From: an uncultured Neomegalonema sp.
GTDB lineage: Bacteria > Pseudomonadota > Alphaproteobacteria > Rhodobacterales > Rhodobacteraceae
Direction: 5' to 3'
Length of the DNA stretch: 64,000 nucleotides
NCBI GenBank assembly: GCA_937911325.1
Contig: CALDSD010000041.1
Span: 21,545-85,544, forward strand
Part shown: positions 34,127-43,530 of the stretch, one piece after another
Position numbering within the stretch: the first letter of the stretch is position 1
Layout: the number at the start of each line of letters is the position of its first letter
Translations under genes and position numbers: made by a program
Notes under the pieces: generated by a model
What the model was told of the DNA's origin: nothing
Databases searched by the model: none
The model's input: the letters and a program-made list of their open reading frames with translations, nothing else

Positions 34127-34394
34127 CGATATCCAGCCAGCGCTCGAGGCTCAACGCCGCCGCGGTCTTGAGGAGGCGGAGCGGGCCGCCCTCTCAGACA
34201 CTGCGGGTCTCTGCGATCACTCTGCGCTGATACAAACGTGAGTGGATCGTAAGCGCGCTTCTACGTCATAGAAAGAATAGCCGCCACCGTCGCCTGCCGA
34301 ACGCACGCTGCGCGAAGCAGAAAGGCCGACTGTGAAAATTGCCGCGCAAAGCGGTCGATGACTTATTGCCTAACCATTTACGAGAGATACGTCG
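34127..34394. other. Intergenic region, no gene seen
   Basis: The 268 bases between the exported protein and the DUF3179 gene hold no convincing small ORF, RNA gene or repeat in either strand. The last 60 bases become less GC-rich and probably contain the promoter of the DUF3179 gene. Confidence 0.5.
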
Positions 34395-35780
34395 ATGACA
34401 TGTAGAATTCTTTCTAACGTGCGCAGGCCATTGGCTATTTGGCTTGTCAGTATTTCTTTTTTTCTACTCCCGGCGTTGCATGCTCAACAAGCTTCGGCGG
34501 CTTCCGACCATGCGATCGAACAGTTTGGCGCTCCGCCAACCGTTCCATCAGGTCCGTTGTCCGAGGATCTTCAAGCCGCGGTACAGGCAGCAGTCGTCGA
34601 CAGCATGGTGCAAAACACCTGGGGCGCCGATCAGACGCTCGCGCTCGTCGAAATCGCCGAGTCTGGCGACCCGCGCCTCGTCTGGCTATTGAGAGATCTG
34701 TTGCGATTAATCGGCGCGCCGCAGGTGACCTCGGCGATCGCCGACGCATCCTACACTCTGCTCGAGGTCGAACCGGCGAGTCAAAACCACTGGCGCGCGA
34801 TTACGAACTATCTGATCGCGTGGAACATCCCGGCGCCGCCCGACTATCTCGCGGCGAAGCGCACAGTCTTCACGAGCGTCGTTCCCGGTTGGGAAAGGAT
34901 CTTCGTGGAAGGCGACGTCGACTGGCGACACGTGTCTTGGGGCGGCGTGCTGATCGACGACCGGCCGTACGATACGACAGATCAAATCTGCAATTGCATT
35001 CCGGCGGTGGACAATCCCGAAGTGACAAGCGCAGACGACGCAACGTGGCTCGAAGATGACGACATCGTCTTCGGCATCGAAGTCAACGGCGAGTATCGGG
35101 CGTACCCGCGTCAAATCATGGAAGTTCGCGAGATGGTCAACGACACGCTTGGCGGCCGCGATCTCGGGATCCCCTACTGCACCTTGTGCGGAGCGGCCCA
35201 GGCCTACTTTACCGATCGCATGCCCGACGGGGTGAAGAGACCGGTCCTTCGAACATCCGGTCTGCTCATTCGTTCAAACAAGGTGATGTACGATCTCGAG
35301 ACCTATTCTGTGTTTGACACCTTTCTCGGAAACGCCGTGACCGGTCCGCTCGCCGAGAAGAAAATCGTCCTCGAACAGGCCAGCGTCGTCACCAGCAGCT
35401 GGGGCGAATGGAGGAAGGCGCATCCGGAAACGACGGTGCTGGCCGAAAGGCTGGCTTTGGGGCGCGACATAGACTTGCGCAACACGCGGGACGCCGACGG
35501 GCCGATATTCCCTGTTGGCGACGTGGATCCGCGGCTTTCGGTTCACGAGGACGTGGTGGGTGTGATCACAGCTTCGGGCAAACCGATCGCCTTTCAGCGC
35601 AGCAAGGCGCTGTTCGCCCTGCAGAACGGTGAGGACGTTGCTTTTGAGAACGTGCGGCTGGAGATGGACGCGGGCGGCATCAAGGCGGTCGACGAGAGTG
35701 GCGCAGACCTGGGAAGCCATCAGGCGTTCTGGTTCGCCTGGTCGCAGTTCCACCCTGAAACCTCGCTTTGGCCTGAATAG
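34395..35780 (+). CDS. DUF3179 domain protein, exported
   Basis: A 461-residue protein with an N-terminal membrane/signal segment (WLVSISFFLLPALHAQQASA). A helical region follows (about 40-150), then a DUF3179 domain (about 160-455). Domain hallmarks are YRAYPRQIMEVREMVNDTLG, the Cys pair IPYCTLCGAAQAYF, RTSGLLIRSNKVMYDLET and SVFDTFLGNAVTG. DUF3179 proteins are common in marine bacteria and their function is unknown; the CxxC pair suggests a redox or metal role. It begins 268 bases after the previous gene and is followed 9 bases on by a small Cys-containing exported protein. Confidence 0.88.
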   Translation: MTCRILSNVRRPLAIWLVSISFFLLPALHAQQASAASDHAIEQFGAPPTVPSGPLSEDLQAAVQAAVVDSMVQNTWGADQTLALVEIAESGDPRLVWLLRDLLRLIGAPQVTSAIADASYTLLEVEPASQNHWRAITNYLIAWNIPAPPDYLAAKRTVFTSVVPGWERIFVEGDVDWRHVSWGGVLIDDRPYDTTDQICNCIPAVDNPEVTSADDATWLEDDDIVFGIEVNGEYRAYPRQIMEVREMVNDTLGGRDLGIPYCTLCGAAQAYFTDRMPDGVKRPVLRTSGLLIRSNKVMYDLETYSVFDTFLGNAVTGPLAEKKIVLEQASVVTSSWGEWRKAHPETTVLAERLALGRDIDLRNTRDADGPIFPVGDVDPRLSVHEDVVGVITASGKPIAFQRSKALFALQNGEDVAFENVRLEMDAGGIKAVDESGADLGSHQAFWFAWSQFHPETSLWPE

Positions 35781-35789
35781 GGGACGCCT

Positions 35790-36167
35790 TTGATCCTTCG
35801 CGCGTCTCTCTTGCTGTTCGCCATTCTGGCGCCGCCAGCCTCAGCCGACGAGCGGGAGTTGTTCTACGGAACCTGGGGAACGCCGGCGCAATGCGCCCGC
35901 GCGCCGATCAAACCGGGCGGAACCGTTTTGGCCGAGCCTTTCGAGATCGGCGAGGAGTGGTTGAGGCATGGTCAGATTTGGTGCCGCCTCCGCTGGTTTC
36001 CCGTTGAGCCGCGCGCTTCAGGTTTCTTCACCGGCGCGAATGCGCAATGCGGCGAAGACGCTGTGCGCGGGTACTTCCTGGGAATGGTCCTCGAGGACGG
36101 AGACCTGACGCTTCGGGGGGACTTTCCGCTCTCAAACGGCCCCTTGTCGCGGTGCGACGGCGATTGA
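35790..36167 (+). CDS. Small exported Cys-containing protein
   Basis: A 125-residue protein from TTG 35790 with a signal peptide (MILRASLLLFAILAPPASAD). Four Cys remain in the mature part (QCARAP, WCRLRW, AQCGED, SRCDGD), likely two disulfides. Beginning 9 bases after the DUF3179 stop, it is probably cotranscribed with it. No family recognised. Confidence 0.68.
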   Translation: MILRASLLLFAILAPPASADERELFYGTWGTPAQCARAPIKPGGTVLAEPFEIGEEWLRHGQIWCRLRWFPVEPRASGFFTGANAQCGEDAVRGYFLGMVLEDGDLTLRGDFPLSNGPLSRCDGD

Positions 36168-36211
36168 TCTTCAGATCGATCGCCGTATCCGGCGTCACAA
36201 TCGGTTCTGGA

Positions 36212-36288
36212 TGGTACCGCCTTCTGGAATCGAACCAGAGACCTCTAGATCCACAATCTAGCGCTCTAACCAACTGAGCTAAGGCGGC
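36212..36288 (-). tRNA. tRNA-His (GTG)
   Basis: Reading the minus strand, the arms fold as a full cloverleaf. The acceptor is GCCGCCT/AGGCGGT, the D loop AGTTGGTTA, the anticodon stem CTAGA/TCTAG with loop TTGTGGA (anticodon GTG), and the T arm TCTGG-TTCGATT-CCAGA. CCA is encoded. The base before G1 is C, so the extra G-1 normal in bacterial tRNA-His is missing. The discriminator is A73, and G1 faces U72. This matches the special alphaproteobacterial tRNA-His. Confidence 0.97.
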
Positions 36289-36507
36289 GCGGCCTGTCGG
36301 CGAGCCGTTGAGGTAACCTCTGACCCGCATGAATGCAAGCGTCCCGTCGTACTCGTTAAGAGTCCGCGCTCTGCATTAACCCTTGGTCAACCATAACGGC
36401 GCAAAGTGGTCATAGAGGAGAAACGCACCGGCTGCGCGCCCCGAAAGCGGTTTTGGGTGATCCGGAACGTCTACGGGGCGCGTGCGAGACACGAAAGGAG
36501 CGGCGCG

Positions 36508-36639
36508 ATGGATCTGTTGTTGGTGTTCACAACCCTGTCGATGGCGTCGGCTCTGGTCGTCGGCGCGGCCCTCGCCGCCTTGGCGATCGACTCGGCATTG
36601 GTCGCCTTCCGCGCCGAAACTGACTTCGCCCCGCGCTGA
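36508..36639 (+). CDS. Small single-span membrane protein
   Basis: A 43-residue frame beginning MDLLLVFTTLSMASALVVGA, with AGGAG eight bases upstream of ATG 36508. Most of it is one long hydrophobic helix followed by a short polar tail (FRAETDFAPR). A longer in-frame reading from 36406 has polar, Arg-rich residues and no ribosome site. Function unknown. Confidence 0.55.
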   Translation: MDLLLVFTTLSMASALVVGAALAALAIDSALVAFRAETDFAPR

Positions 36640-36732
36640 AAGTCCTGCGCTGCGGCCAACAGGCCCTCGGCGCGATTGGCCCCGCTCTTCAAACCCGCTA
36701 GGTTTTCGTGGAGTAAGTAAAGGGCGGCCCGC

Positions 36733-36924
36733 ATGACCACTGAACTCCGCGACGATGAAGAGGGCGCGATCCAAATCGGCCCGACGGATCAGGGCATGGT
36801 GCGCCTTATCATCTCCACCAAAACAGGTCTGATGGAGCTCGATTTCCCGCCGGAGGAAGCTGAAGAGATGGCTGACGAGCTCAAAGCCTCCGCGGAGAAG
36901 ACCCGCTCGCCTCGCAAGCGCTGA
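36733..36924 (+). CDS. Small acidic protein (DUF6324-like)
   Basis: A 63-residue soluble protein: EGAIQIGPTDQGMVRLIIST, then MELDFPPEEAEEMADELKAS. The IGPTDxGMVRL and DFxPEEAEEMA segments resemble a short alphaproteobacterial family known to me as DUF6324; function unknown. AAAGGG precedes the ATG by 8 bases. Confidence 0.72.
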   Translation: MTTELRDDEEGAIQIGPTDQGMVRLIISTKTGLMELDFPPEEAEEMADELKASAEKTRSPRKR

Positions 36925-37137
36925 CCCTGGCCAAGCCTCGGTTCCGGCCTTCCGGGGGCAAACTCGCCAGTTGCGGCAGACGAAAACCGCCTAGTTGCGA
37001 GACAATGTGAGATCCTTCACAGCTTGACCCTCCCAAAGCGGCACGAAGTCTGCACAGATATACGCGTGGATGGGGTATTGGTCGGCCGGCGGCGCGATGG
37101 ACAGTTACGTCTATCGCGCCGTTACGAAGGATGCAGG

Positions 37138-39336
37138 ATGACGGACGCACGCGCCGGTGGGGATCTACGGCAAGCAGGCGGCGCTGTAATGCGCCCCGTT
37201 TGGATATGGGACCCGGAAGATCTCAGAATTGTTTCCGCCAACCGCGCCGCCGTCGAGTTTTGGGGCGCCGCGAGCCTTTCCGACCTGCTGGATCGCGACT
37301 TCGCACCGGACGAGACATACGTGCGAGAGATGCGTCACGCGGCAGCGCAACTGAAGAGCCGCCCCGAAGACCAGACCGGCCCTCTCACCCGGGGGCTTGC
37401 ATTTGCCCCGGCGGGTAAACCTCGCCGGTTTCGCGTCGAGATTCGGCCTCATGAGTTGGATGACGCGCGGCAAGGACTGGAAGTGTCGGTGCGACGCCTC
37501 CGCGCGCCGCTCGAAGCCGAAGTCGACCGCCTGCAAGACATTCTCCGCGCAGCTCCGACGGCGATCGCATTGTTCAACGATGCCGGCTTGCCGGTCTGGC
37601 GCAATCCCTCGGCCGAGCGGTTGTTCTCAAAACCCAACACCCGGTTTGAAGACAGATACGTGGACCCGGTGGCAGGTCGCCAGGCGCTCGGCGCAACCTT
37701 GCTGGATGGGGCGTTCAGCCATGTGGCTGAGCTCCATGTCAAAAGCGGACGCCGGTCACATCGCATCAGCCTTCGCCGAACGACCGACCCAGTGACCGGT
37801 TCCGTCGCTGTTATCGCGTATTTTGGCGACGTCTCGGACCGACGGCGCGCAGCGTCAGCGCCGTCACGCGACACCGCGGCGCTTGAGAAGATCGGCAGCG
37901 GCGTCGCCATGCTCGATCTGCGCACAGGGCGTATACTGAGGATCAACCCAGCGGCTCGCCGCATGCTCGACCTTCAAGAGCACGCGCCCGAACCATTGCT
38001 GGAAAGCCTGTTTCCAGAGGCGGCCGAAGCGCTTGAGAACACGCTCGCTCAATTACGCTCTGGCGCTCGGGCGACCGCGAGGCTCGATCTCTATCGCGGG
38101 GGCGCCGCGTTGGGGCAATGGTTCAACGCCGAGTTCTCGCTGTTCGATGAAGGCGGCGAGGCCGTCGCCCTCTTAAGCTTGGCGGATGTCAGCCGTGAGC
38201 GGCGCGCACTCTTGCTGCTCAAGCTTGAGGAGGCCGATCGCAGTCTGGCGCTCGAAGCCTTGGACATCGCCACACTGATCATCGACGGAAAAGGCCGGAT
38301 CGTTCGGGCCAGCAATCACGCCGCTGCCATGTTGGGCCTGGATGATCCCAAAGGGGCGGTGCTTGCCGAGTTTCTGGATCCGCTGGCGGCGAAACGCATT
38401 CAGACTTATCTGCAGGAAGGCCCGATCGCCGCGGGCCGCCAGCTTGAAACCGGCGTTTCGGCGACGCTGTACACAACCTCCGGAACCGAGGGCAAGCTGG
38501 TGCGTTTGGCTATGAGCGACGACGCAACACGTCAGTCCGACCGTCGAACCGTCGCCATCTTGCCGGTGAACGCCGAGGCCGAGCTTGGCGGCGCGAACCA
38601 GGGCCAAACCCCACAGGTGATGAGCCTGCTAGAGGATGAGCCCGTCTTGACCCGCGTCAGTCACGAATTGCGGACGCCATTGAACTCGATCAGCGGGTTT
38701 GTCGACCTGCTTCGGGCGGCCCCTGAGACCCTCTCCGCCGAAAAGCGGGACGAATATCTGACGGATATCGCCGACGCGGCAGACTATATGCAGCGCCTGA
38801 TACAGGAGATCCTGATTTTACGGCGCGCCGAGACGGCCAAAACGCCGGCTGCGGTCGAACACGTCGACCTCGAGGAAATCGCCCAACACGTCATCAGACA
38901 ACTCGCCGCGCGCGCCGCCGATCGACAGATCGCATTGAGCCTGGATGTCGAACCAGGCGCGCCGATGGTGCTTGCGGATCCGCATGCGCTTCGACAGGTC
39001 GTCACCAACCTGGTCTCGAACGCCGTCGCTTATGCCGGAGAAGGGGCCTCGGTCACCGTTTCGATCGCGCGCGAGGACGACGGCGCGTTGTCGCTCGAAG
39101 TCGCCGATGACGGGCCCGGGCTCACCAGCGAAGAGATCGCCAAGGCGATGACGCCTTTTGGCCGCGCACGCGTAACGGACGCCGCTGCTCTGAATGACGT
39201 CGGCTTCGGCCTGGGACTTCCAATCGCCAAGGCGTTGGTTGAAAGCTGCGGCGGAGACTTCGCGATTGAAAGCGCCGCCGGCGCCGGCCTTGTCACCCGC
39301 ATGACCTTTCCGACCACCCTGCTGTCGAACGAATAG
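37138..39336 (+). CDS. PAS-rich soluble sensor histidine kinase
   Basis: About 732 residues from ATG 37138 (GGAT and AGG directly upstream; the longer frame from 37024 has no site). Four PAS-like units occupy residues about 15-490 (VWIWDPEDLRIVSANRAAVE, IALFNDAGLPVWRNPSAER, VAMLDLRTGRILRINPAARR, TLIIDGKGRIVRASNHAA). They are followed by HisKA with phospho-acceptor His509 (VSHELRTPLNSISGFVDLL). The ATPase domain has N-box VTNLVSNAVAYA, VADDGPG and FGLGLPIAKALVES. No membrane span or receiver is seen, so it senses an internal signal and hands phosphate to an unlinked regulator. The layout recalls cell-cycle kinases of Caulobacter, but its identity is not claimed. Confidence 0.9.
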   Translation: MTDARAGGDLRQAGGAVMRPVWIWDPEDLRIVSANRAAVEFWGAASLSDLLDRDFAPDETYVREMRHAAAQLKSRPEDQTGPLTRGLAFAPAGKPRRFRVEIRPHELDDARQGLEVSVRRLRAPLEAEVDRLQDILRAAPTAIALFNDAGLPVWRNPSAERLFSKPNTRFEDRYVDPVAGRQALGATLLDGAFSHVAELHVKSGRRSHRISLRRTTDPVTGSVAVIAYFGDVSDRRRAASAPSRDTAALEKIGSGVAMLDLRTGRILRINPAARRMLDLQEHAPEPLLESLFPEAAEALENTLAQLRSGARATARLDLYRGGAALGQWFNAEFSLFDEGGEAVALLSLADVSRERRALLLLKLEEADRSLALEALDIATLIIDGKGRIVRASNHAAAMLGLDDPKGAVLAEFLDPLAAKRIQTYLQEGPIAAGRQLETGVSATLYTTSGTEGKLVRLAMSDDATRQSDRRTVAILPVNAEAELGGANQGQTPQVMSLLEDEPVLTRVSHELRTPLNSISGFVDLLRAAPETLSAEKRDEYLTDIADAADYMQRLIQEILILRRAETAKTPAAVEHVDLEEIAQHVIRQLAARAADRQIALSLDVEPGAPMVLADPHALRQVVTNLVSNAVAYAGEGASVTVSIAREDDGALSLEVADDGPGLTSEEIAKAMTPFGRARVTDAAALNDVGFGLGLPIAKALVESCGGDFAIESAAGAGLVTRMTFPTTLLSNE

Positions 39337-39348
39337 GTTCCAGGCGCG

Positions 39349-39825
39349 CTAGTTTTCACCGACCGCCAGGGGATCGAAGTCCGGATCCTCAACCCGGTGC
39401 AGACGTCGAGCCGCCTGCCGGGCGAACGACTTTGTAAGGGCTTTGCGACGGGCTGGCGCCAGAGGTTCGCGGTTGGCCTCGCGGACGATCTCCGCGCCGA
39501 ACGCATCTGCTGTGATCACTCCGACCCCATCGGGCAGTTCGTCGCGTGGAAAGTCTTGCGGCACGGCGAAGAAAAATAGATCGCACCATTCCCCATAGCC
39601 GACCCATTTCTGATCGGCGCGAAAATCCGGCACAGACGACTTCACTTCGATGATCCAGATCTCTCCGTCTGGTCCCACCCCAAAGACATCGGCTCGCAAA
39701 CCCCGCGCCGGCGCAAACTCCGTAATCGTCGCGACATCGCGCAACGCCAGGGCGCGCCGCACTCCACGGGTCACTGCTGCAGTCAGGTCAACACGTGACT
39801 GCTTGCTCTCATAAGATATATTCAA
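39349..39825 (-). CDS. mmcB: MmcB family DNA repair protein
   Basis: A 158-residue protein of the MmcB family (a PD-(D/E)XK-like nuclease fold). Motifs are GLRADVFGVGPDGEIWIIEV with the Asp and the Glu-Val-Lys of the nuclease core (IIEVKSS), then FRADQKWVGYGEWCDLFFF. In Caulobacter, MmcB contributes to mitomycin C resistance. The reading starts at TTG 39825, seven bases after GGAG. It converges with the histidine kinase (12-base gap). Confidence 0.88.
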   Translation of the reverse strand: MNISYESKQSRVDLTAAVTRGVRRALALRDVATITEFAPARGLRADVFGVGPDGEIWIIEVKSSVPDFRADQKWVGYGEWCDLFFFAVPQDFPRDELPDGVGVITADAFGAEIVREANREPLAPARRKALTKSFARQAARRLHRVEDPDFDPLAVGEN

Positions 39826-40012
39826 GCCAACACTCCACGCATTTTATAGTAAAAATCAATAAACCAATTCAATTCACAAATAAAAAACCAACAAAATACT
39901 GAAACAAATTCTGTTAACCTCTTTTCGTAAGATCTCGAAAACAAGTTGTGCCTAGTTTGGGACGCGTCGCAGGCGAAAAGCTACGGCAAAACACACACAC
40001 GGAGAGACTACA
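39826..40012. promoter_or_regulatory. AT-rich intergenic region before flp
   Basis: Bases about 39836-39925 are strikingly AT-rich against the GC-rich surroundings, with runs of A (AAAAATCAATAAACC, ACAAATAAAAAACC). It separates divergent mmcB and flp and likely holds their promoters. A TTAACC half-site (39914-39919) is present, but no full CtrA box. Confidence 0.5.
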
Positions 40013-40165
40013 ATGTTCGCTAAATTCTTCAAAGACGAGTCGGGCGCAACGGCTATCGAATACACCCTCCTGGCTGCTCTCATCGGCGTCGCCATCATCG
40101 GCTCGCTCGAGACCCTGCAGGAAGCAATGGACTCGACCCTGAAAGACGCTTCGGACAAGCTGTAA
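40013..40165 (+). CDS. flp: Flp/Fap pilin subunit
   Basis: A 50-residue type IVb (Flp) prepilin. The short basic leader MFAKFFKDESG ends at the processing site before ATAIEYTLLAALIGVAII, the hydrophobic pilin helix with Glu at position +5 of the mature protein. GGAGAG precedes ATG 40013. Tad/Flp pili mediate surface attachment. The CpaA-like prepilin peptidase follows after 103 bases. The other tad genes are not in this window. Confidence 0.95.
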   Translation: MFAKFFKDESGATAIEYTLLAALIGVAIIGSLETLQEAMDSTLKDASDKL

Positions 40166-40268
40166 TACTCAGCTTTCCTTGTTTCGGCCAGTCCGCGGCG
40201 ATCGCCCGGGCTGGCCGTTTCTATTTCTACGATGTGCTTTTAGCTGATTTTCAACGAAGGTTAACGAA

Positions 40269-40820
40269 ATGACGATCGCGGCGCACAGCTTGGTTCTGAT
40301 GATCCTGCCCTTGAGCCTGCTTTACGCGGCGGCGTCCGATCTGCATCGTTACATCATCCCCAATACGGCGTCGCTGGCCCTGATCGCAGGCGCGGCGGTA
40401 TGTTTGCCCCTGGCTGTTTTCATCAGTCCAGAGTTCGGTTGGGCGCAAGTTTCAGAGCATCTGCTCACCGGCTTGGCGTGCTTTGCCCTCGGGTTTGCGT
40501 TTTTCGCGCTGGGCCTGTGGGGAGGCGGGGACGGCAAGCTCCTCGCGGCAGCCGCGCTCTGGTTTGATTGGCCGACCGTTATCGACTTCGTGCTGGCGAC
40601 AACGCTTGCCGGCGGCGCACTTGGACTGTTGGTGATGCTGGTCAGCTTCCTCAGCGACAACATCCACTGGATCCCTGGGTTGCATCGGTGTTTCAAGCAG
40701 ATTGATTGGGCGCGCCGCAAAGTCGACGCGCCATACGGCGTCGCCATTGCGATCGGCGCTCTCTGGGCGTTCCCATCCACCGATCTCTTCCACGCGCTGA
40801 CCCTGACGCCGCTTCAGTAA
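40269..40820 (+). CDS. cpaA: Type IV prepilin peptidase CpaA
   Basis: A 183-residue inner-membrane aspartic peptidase (A24) with about six hydrophobic segments. The two catalytic Asp are visible in LYAAASDLHRYIIPN and in LWGGGDGKLLAAAAL (GxGD motif). It cleaves and probably processes the Flp prepilin encoded upstream. AAGG precedes the ATG. Convergent with yejF, 6 bases apart. Confidence 0.95.
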   Translation: MTIAAHSLVLMILPLSLLYAAASDLHRYIIPNTASLALIAGAAVCLPLAVFISPEFGWAQVSEHLLTGLACFALGFAFFALGLWGGGDGKLLAAAALWFDWPTVIDFVLATTLAGGALGLLVMLVSFLSDNIHWIPGLHRCFKQIDWARRKVDAPYGVAIAIGALWAFPSTDLFHALTLTPLQ

Positions 40821-40826
40821 GCCCGA

Positions 40827-42464
40827 TTACTTGGCGACCGCCTCGGCGGCCGCCGGCGTCACGTCGAACGCGGCGGACATCAGCGTCCGGGTGTATTCGT
40901 GCGTCGGCGCCGTCACGATCTGCTCCGCCGATCCTTTTTCGACGATTTCGCCCTGCCGCATCACCAGAATGCGATGAGACATGGCGCGAACCACCCGCAG
41001 GTCGTGACTGATGAAAAGATACGCGAGACCATACTTGGTCTGCAGGTCCCGAAGCAGTTTGGTGATCTGAACCTGCACGGTCATGTCGAGCGCGGAGGTG
41101 GGTTCGTCGAGAACCAGAAGCTTTGGTTTCAGGATCATCGCCCGCGCAATGGCGATGCGCTGTCGTTGCCCGCCGGAGAACTCGTGCGGATAGCGGTCCA
41201 TCGCCGCGGGATCGAGGCCGACCTCGGTCAAGGCGTCGCTGATCACCTGACGGCGATCCTCCCCTTGCGCCGCCATCCCATGCACGTCCAAGCCCTCGCC
41301 AATGATCTGGGCGATGGTCATCCTCGGGCTGAGCGACCCATAAGGGTCCTGGAAAACGATCTGCATGTCGCGACGGATCGGTCGCAGCTCGACGCCTGAT
41401 TTCTGTTCTATGGGCTTCCCGAGGAAGGCGATTTTCCCTTCGGAACTGATCAGCCGCAGCATCGCCTTGGCGAGCGTGGTCTTGCCGGAGCCGGACTCGC
41501 CCACAACCCCGACCGTTTCACCGGCATGAATGGCGAAATCCGCCGATTGGACGGCTTTGACATGGCCCACAACGCGGCGCAGCAGCCCCCGCTTTATCGG
41601 GAACCAGACCTTCAACGCGTCGGCCGAGACGATCTCTTCAGCGTCGGTCGCGATCGGTTCGACGGTCCCCTTCGGCTCGGCCGCCAACAGCAACTGGGTG
41701 TAGGGATGGGTGGGGTTTGCGAACAGCTGAGCGGTCTCTCCCTGCTCGACGATTTCCCCACCTTTCATCACGCAAACCCGGTCTGCGATTTTCCGCACGA
41801 TGTTCAGATCGTGGGTGATGAACAACATCGCCATGCCGCGCTCTCGCTGCAGCTCTTTGAGCAGGGAGAGGATTTGCGCCTGGATGGTGACGTCGAGCGC
41901 CGTCGTCGGCTCATCGGCGATCAACAGCTCGGGCCCGTTGGCCAAGGCCATGGCGATCATCACCCGCTGTCGCTGCCCGCCAGACAGCTGGTGCGGATAG
42001 GACGCAAGCCGGCTTTCCGGTTCACGAATGCCGACCTGATTGAGCAGCTCCAGCACCCGCGCCCGCGCTTTGTCGCCGGACAGTCCCTGATGCAGCTCCA
42101 GGCTTTCCGTGATCTGTTTCTCAACCGTGTGCAGTGGGTTGAGCGAAGTCATCGGCTCTTGAAAGATCATCGAGATGTCGTCGCCGCGCAGTCTGCGCAG
42201 CGTTGGCTCATCGGCGCCGATGATCTCGCGCCCCTGATACCGCACCGAGCCGGAGCTGGTCGCCGAGCCGGGCAGGAGTTGCAAACACGAAAGCGCCGTC
42301 ACCGATTTTCCAGAACCGGACTCGCCCACCAGCGCAACCGTTTCACCAGCCGCGATCCGGAAAGAAACGTGGTCGACCGCCCGCACGACGTTGTCGCGGC
42401 TGCGAAAGACGACCGAAAGGTCTTCTACCTCAAGAAGCGGAGAGTCGTTCTTTTCGTCGCTCAT
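40827..42464 (-). CDS. yejF: Oligopeptide ABC transporter ATP-binding protein, fused dual ATPase (YejF-like)
   Basis: A 545-residue protein with two ABC ATPase domains in one chain. Walker A is [17 protein letters not shown] and [17 protein letters not shown]. Signature motifs are [17 protein letters not shown] and [17 protein letters not shown], and Walker B is [12 protein letters not shown] and [12 protein letters not shown]. Both halves look competent. It powers YejB-YejE import of peptides, the route used by microcin C in E. coli. Last gene of the minus-strand yej operon, 9 bases after yejE. Confidence 0.95.
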   Translation of the reverse strand: MSDEKNDSPLLEVEDLSVVFRSRDNVVRAVDHVSFRIAAGETVALVGESGSGKSVTALSCLQLLPGSATSSGSVRYQGREIIGADEPTLRRLRGDDISMIFQEPMTSLNPLHTVEKQITESLELHQGLSGDKARARVLELLNQVGIREPESRLASYPHQLSGGQRQRVMIAMALANGPELLIADEPTTALDVTIQAQILSLLKELQRERGMAMLFITHDLNIVRKIADRVCVMKGGEIVEQGETAQLFANPTHPYTQLLLAAEPKGTVEPIATDAEEIVSADALKVWFPIKRGLLRRVVGHVKAVQSADFAIHAGETVGVVGESGSGKTTLAKAMLRLISSEGKIAFLGKPIEQKSGVELRPIRRDMQIVFQDPYGSLSPRMTIAQIIGEGLDVHGMAAQGEDRRQVISDALTEVGLDPAAMDRYPHEFSGGQRQRIAIARAMILKPKLLVLDEPTSALDMTVQVQITKLLRDLQTKYGLAYLFISHDLRVVRAMSHRILVMRQGEIVEKGSAEQIVTAPTHEYTRTLMSAAFDVTPAAAEAVAK

Positions 42465-42473
42465 CGTCCGCCC

Positions 42474-43529
42474 CTAGTTGAAAGTCTTTCGCGGATCGAA
42501 CGCGTCGCGCACGGCTTCGAAGACGAAAACCAAAAGCGACAACATGACCGCAAAAGTGAAGAATGCCGTGAGCCCCAACCAAGGCGCCTGGAGATTGTTC
42601 TTTCCCTGCAAGCCGATCTCGCCCAGGGACGGATAGTTGTCGGAGAGGCCGAAGCCGAGGAAGTCCAGCGTCGCCAGCAGCGAGATCGTCGCGGTCAGAA
42701 CAAACGGAAGCATCGTCAGCGTCGCGACCATTGCGTTGGGCAGCAGGTGCCGGACCATGATCTTCCAGTTCGACACGCCTAGCGCGCGGGCTGCTTGCAC
42801 ATACTCGAAGTTTCGCGCCCGCAAGAACTCGGCCCTGACGACCCCCACGAGCCCAGTCCAACTGAACAGACTGACCAGCCCCATCAGGATCCAGAAGTTC
42901 GGCGTCAGCACCGCCGAGATGATCATGATCACGTAAAGCGTCGGCGTGGAGGACCAGATCTCCACGATGCGCTGGAAGAACAGATCCACCCAACCGCCGA
43001 AATACCCCTGCGCCGCCCCAGCCAGCACGCCGACCACGGTTGAGACTGCGGTGACGATCAGTCCGAAAGTCACCGAGATCCGGAAGCCATAGATGATGAG
43101 CGCGAGCAGATCGCGACCGCGATCGTCGGTTCCGAGCCAGTTGTCGGCGGAAGGCGGCGCGGGCAGGGTCGCTGCCTCGTAGTTGATCGTATCATGGCTC
43201 CAGGGCACCAGCGGCCAGATCATCCAGCCGCCTTTCTCCTCGATCAGCTCCTGCACGAAGGGATCCGTGTAATCGGCCTCCGTTTCGAAATCGCCGCCAA
43301 AGCGCGTCTCAGGATACGAGACGAAAACCGGCGACAAGAACGAGCCGTCATAGGAAACCACGAGCGGTTTGTCGTTGGCGATGACCTCGGCGAACAGCGA
43401 GAGCACGAACAGCACGAGGAAGATCCAGAACGACCAGTAGCCGCGCTTGTTCGATTTGAAGTTCTCCCAGCGCCGCTGCTGCAGCGGGTCCAGTTCGATC
43501 GCCGGCATCCGGACGAAGCCGAGTTTCAT
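42474..43529 (-). CDS. yejE: Oligopeptide ABC transporter permease (YejE-like)
   Basis: About 351 residues with the binding-protein-dependent permease domain. An N-terminal membrane helix (SFWIFLVLFVLSLFAEV) is followed by a periplasmic stretch, then the core with EAA loop EFLRARNFEYVQAARALGVS. I place the start at ATG 43529 after GGGAGG; it is one base from the yejB stop. Partner of YejB in the inner membrane. Confidence 0.93.
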   Translation of the reverse strand: MKLGFVRMPAIELDPLQQRRWENFKSNKRGYWSFWIFLVLFVLSLFAEVIANDKPLVVSYDGSFLSPVFVSYPETRFGGDFETEADYTDPFVQELIEEKGGWMIWPLVPWSHDTINYEAATLPAPPSADNWLGTDDRGRDLLALIIYGFRISVTFGLIVTAVSTVVGVLAGAAQGYFGGWVDLFFQRIVEIWSSTPTLYVIMIISAVLTPNFWILMGLVSLFSWTGLVGVVRAEFLRARNFEYVQAARALGVSNWKIMVRHLLPNAMVATLTMLPFVLTATISLLATLDFLGFGLSDNYPSLGEIGLQGKNNLQAPWLGLTAFFTFAVMLSLLVFVFEAVRDAFDPRKTFN

Positions 43530-43530
43530 C

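Noticed and set aside
36406..36507. N-terminal extension of the 43-residue membrane protein
   Set aside because: The extension is polar and Arg-rich with no ribosome site, while AGGAG lies before ATG 36508.
39914..39930. CtrA site before flp
   Set aside because: Only one TTAA half-site is present; no second half at 7-base spacing.
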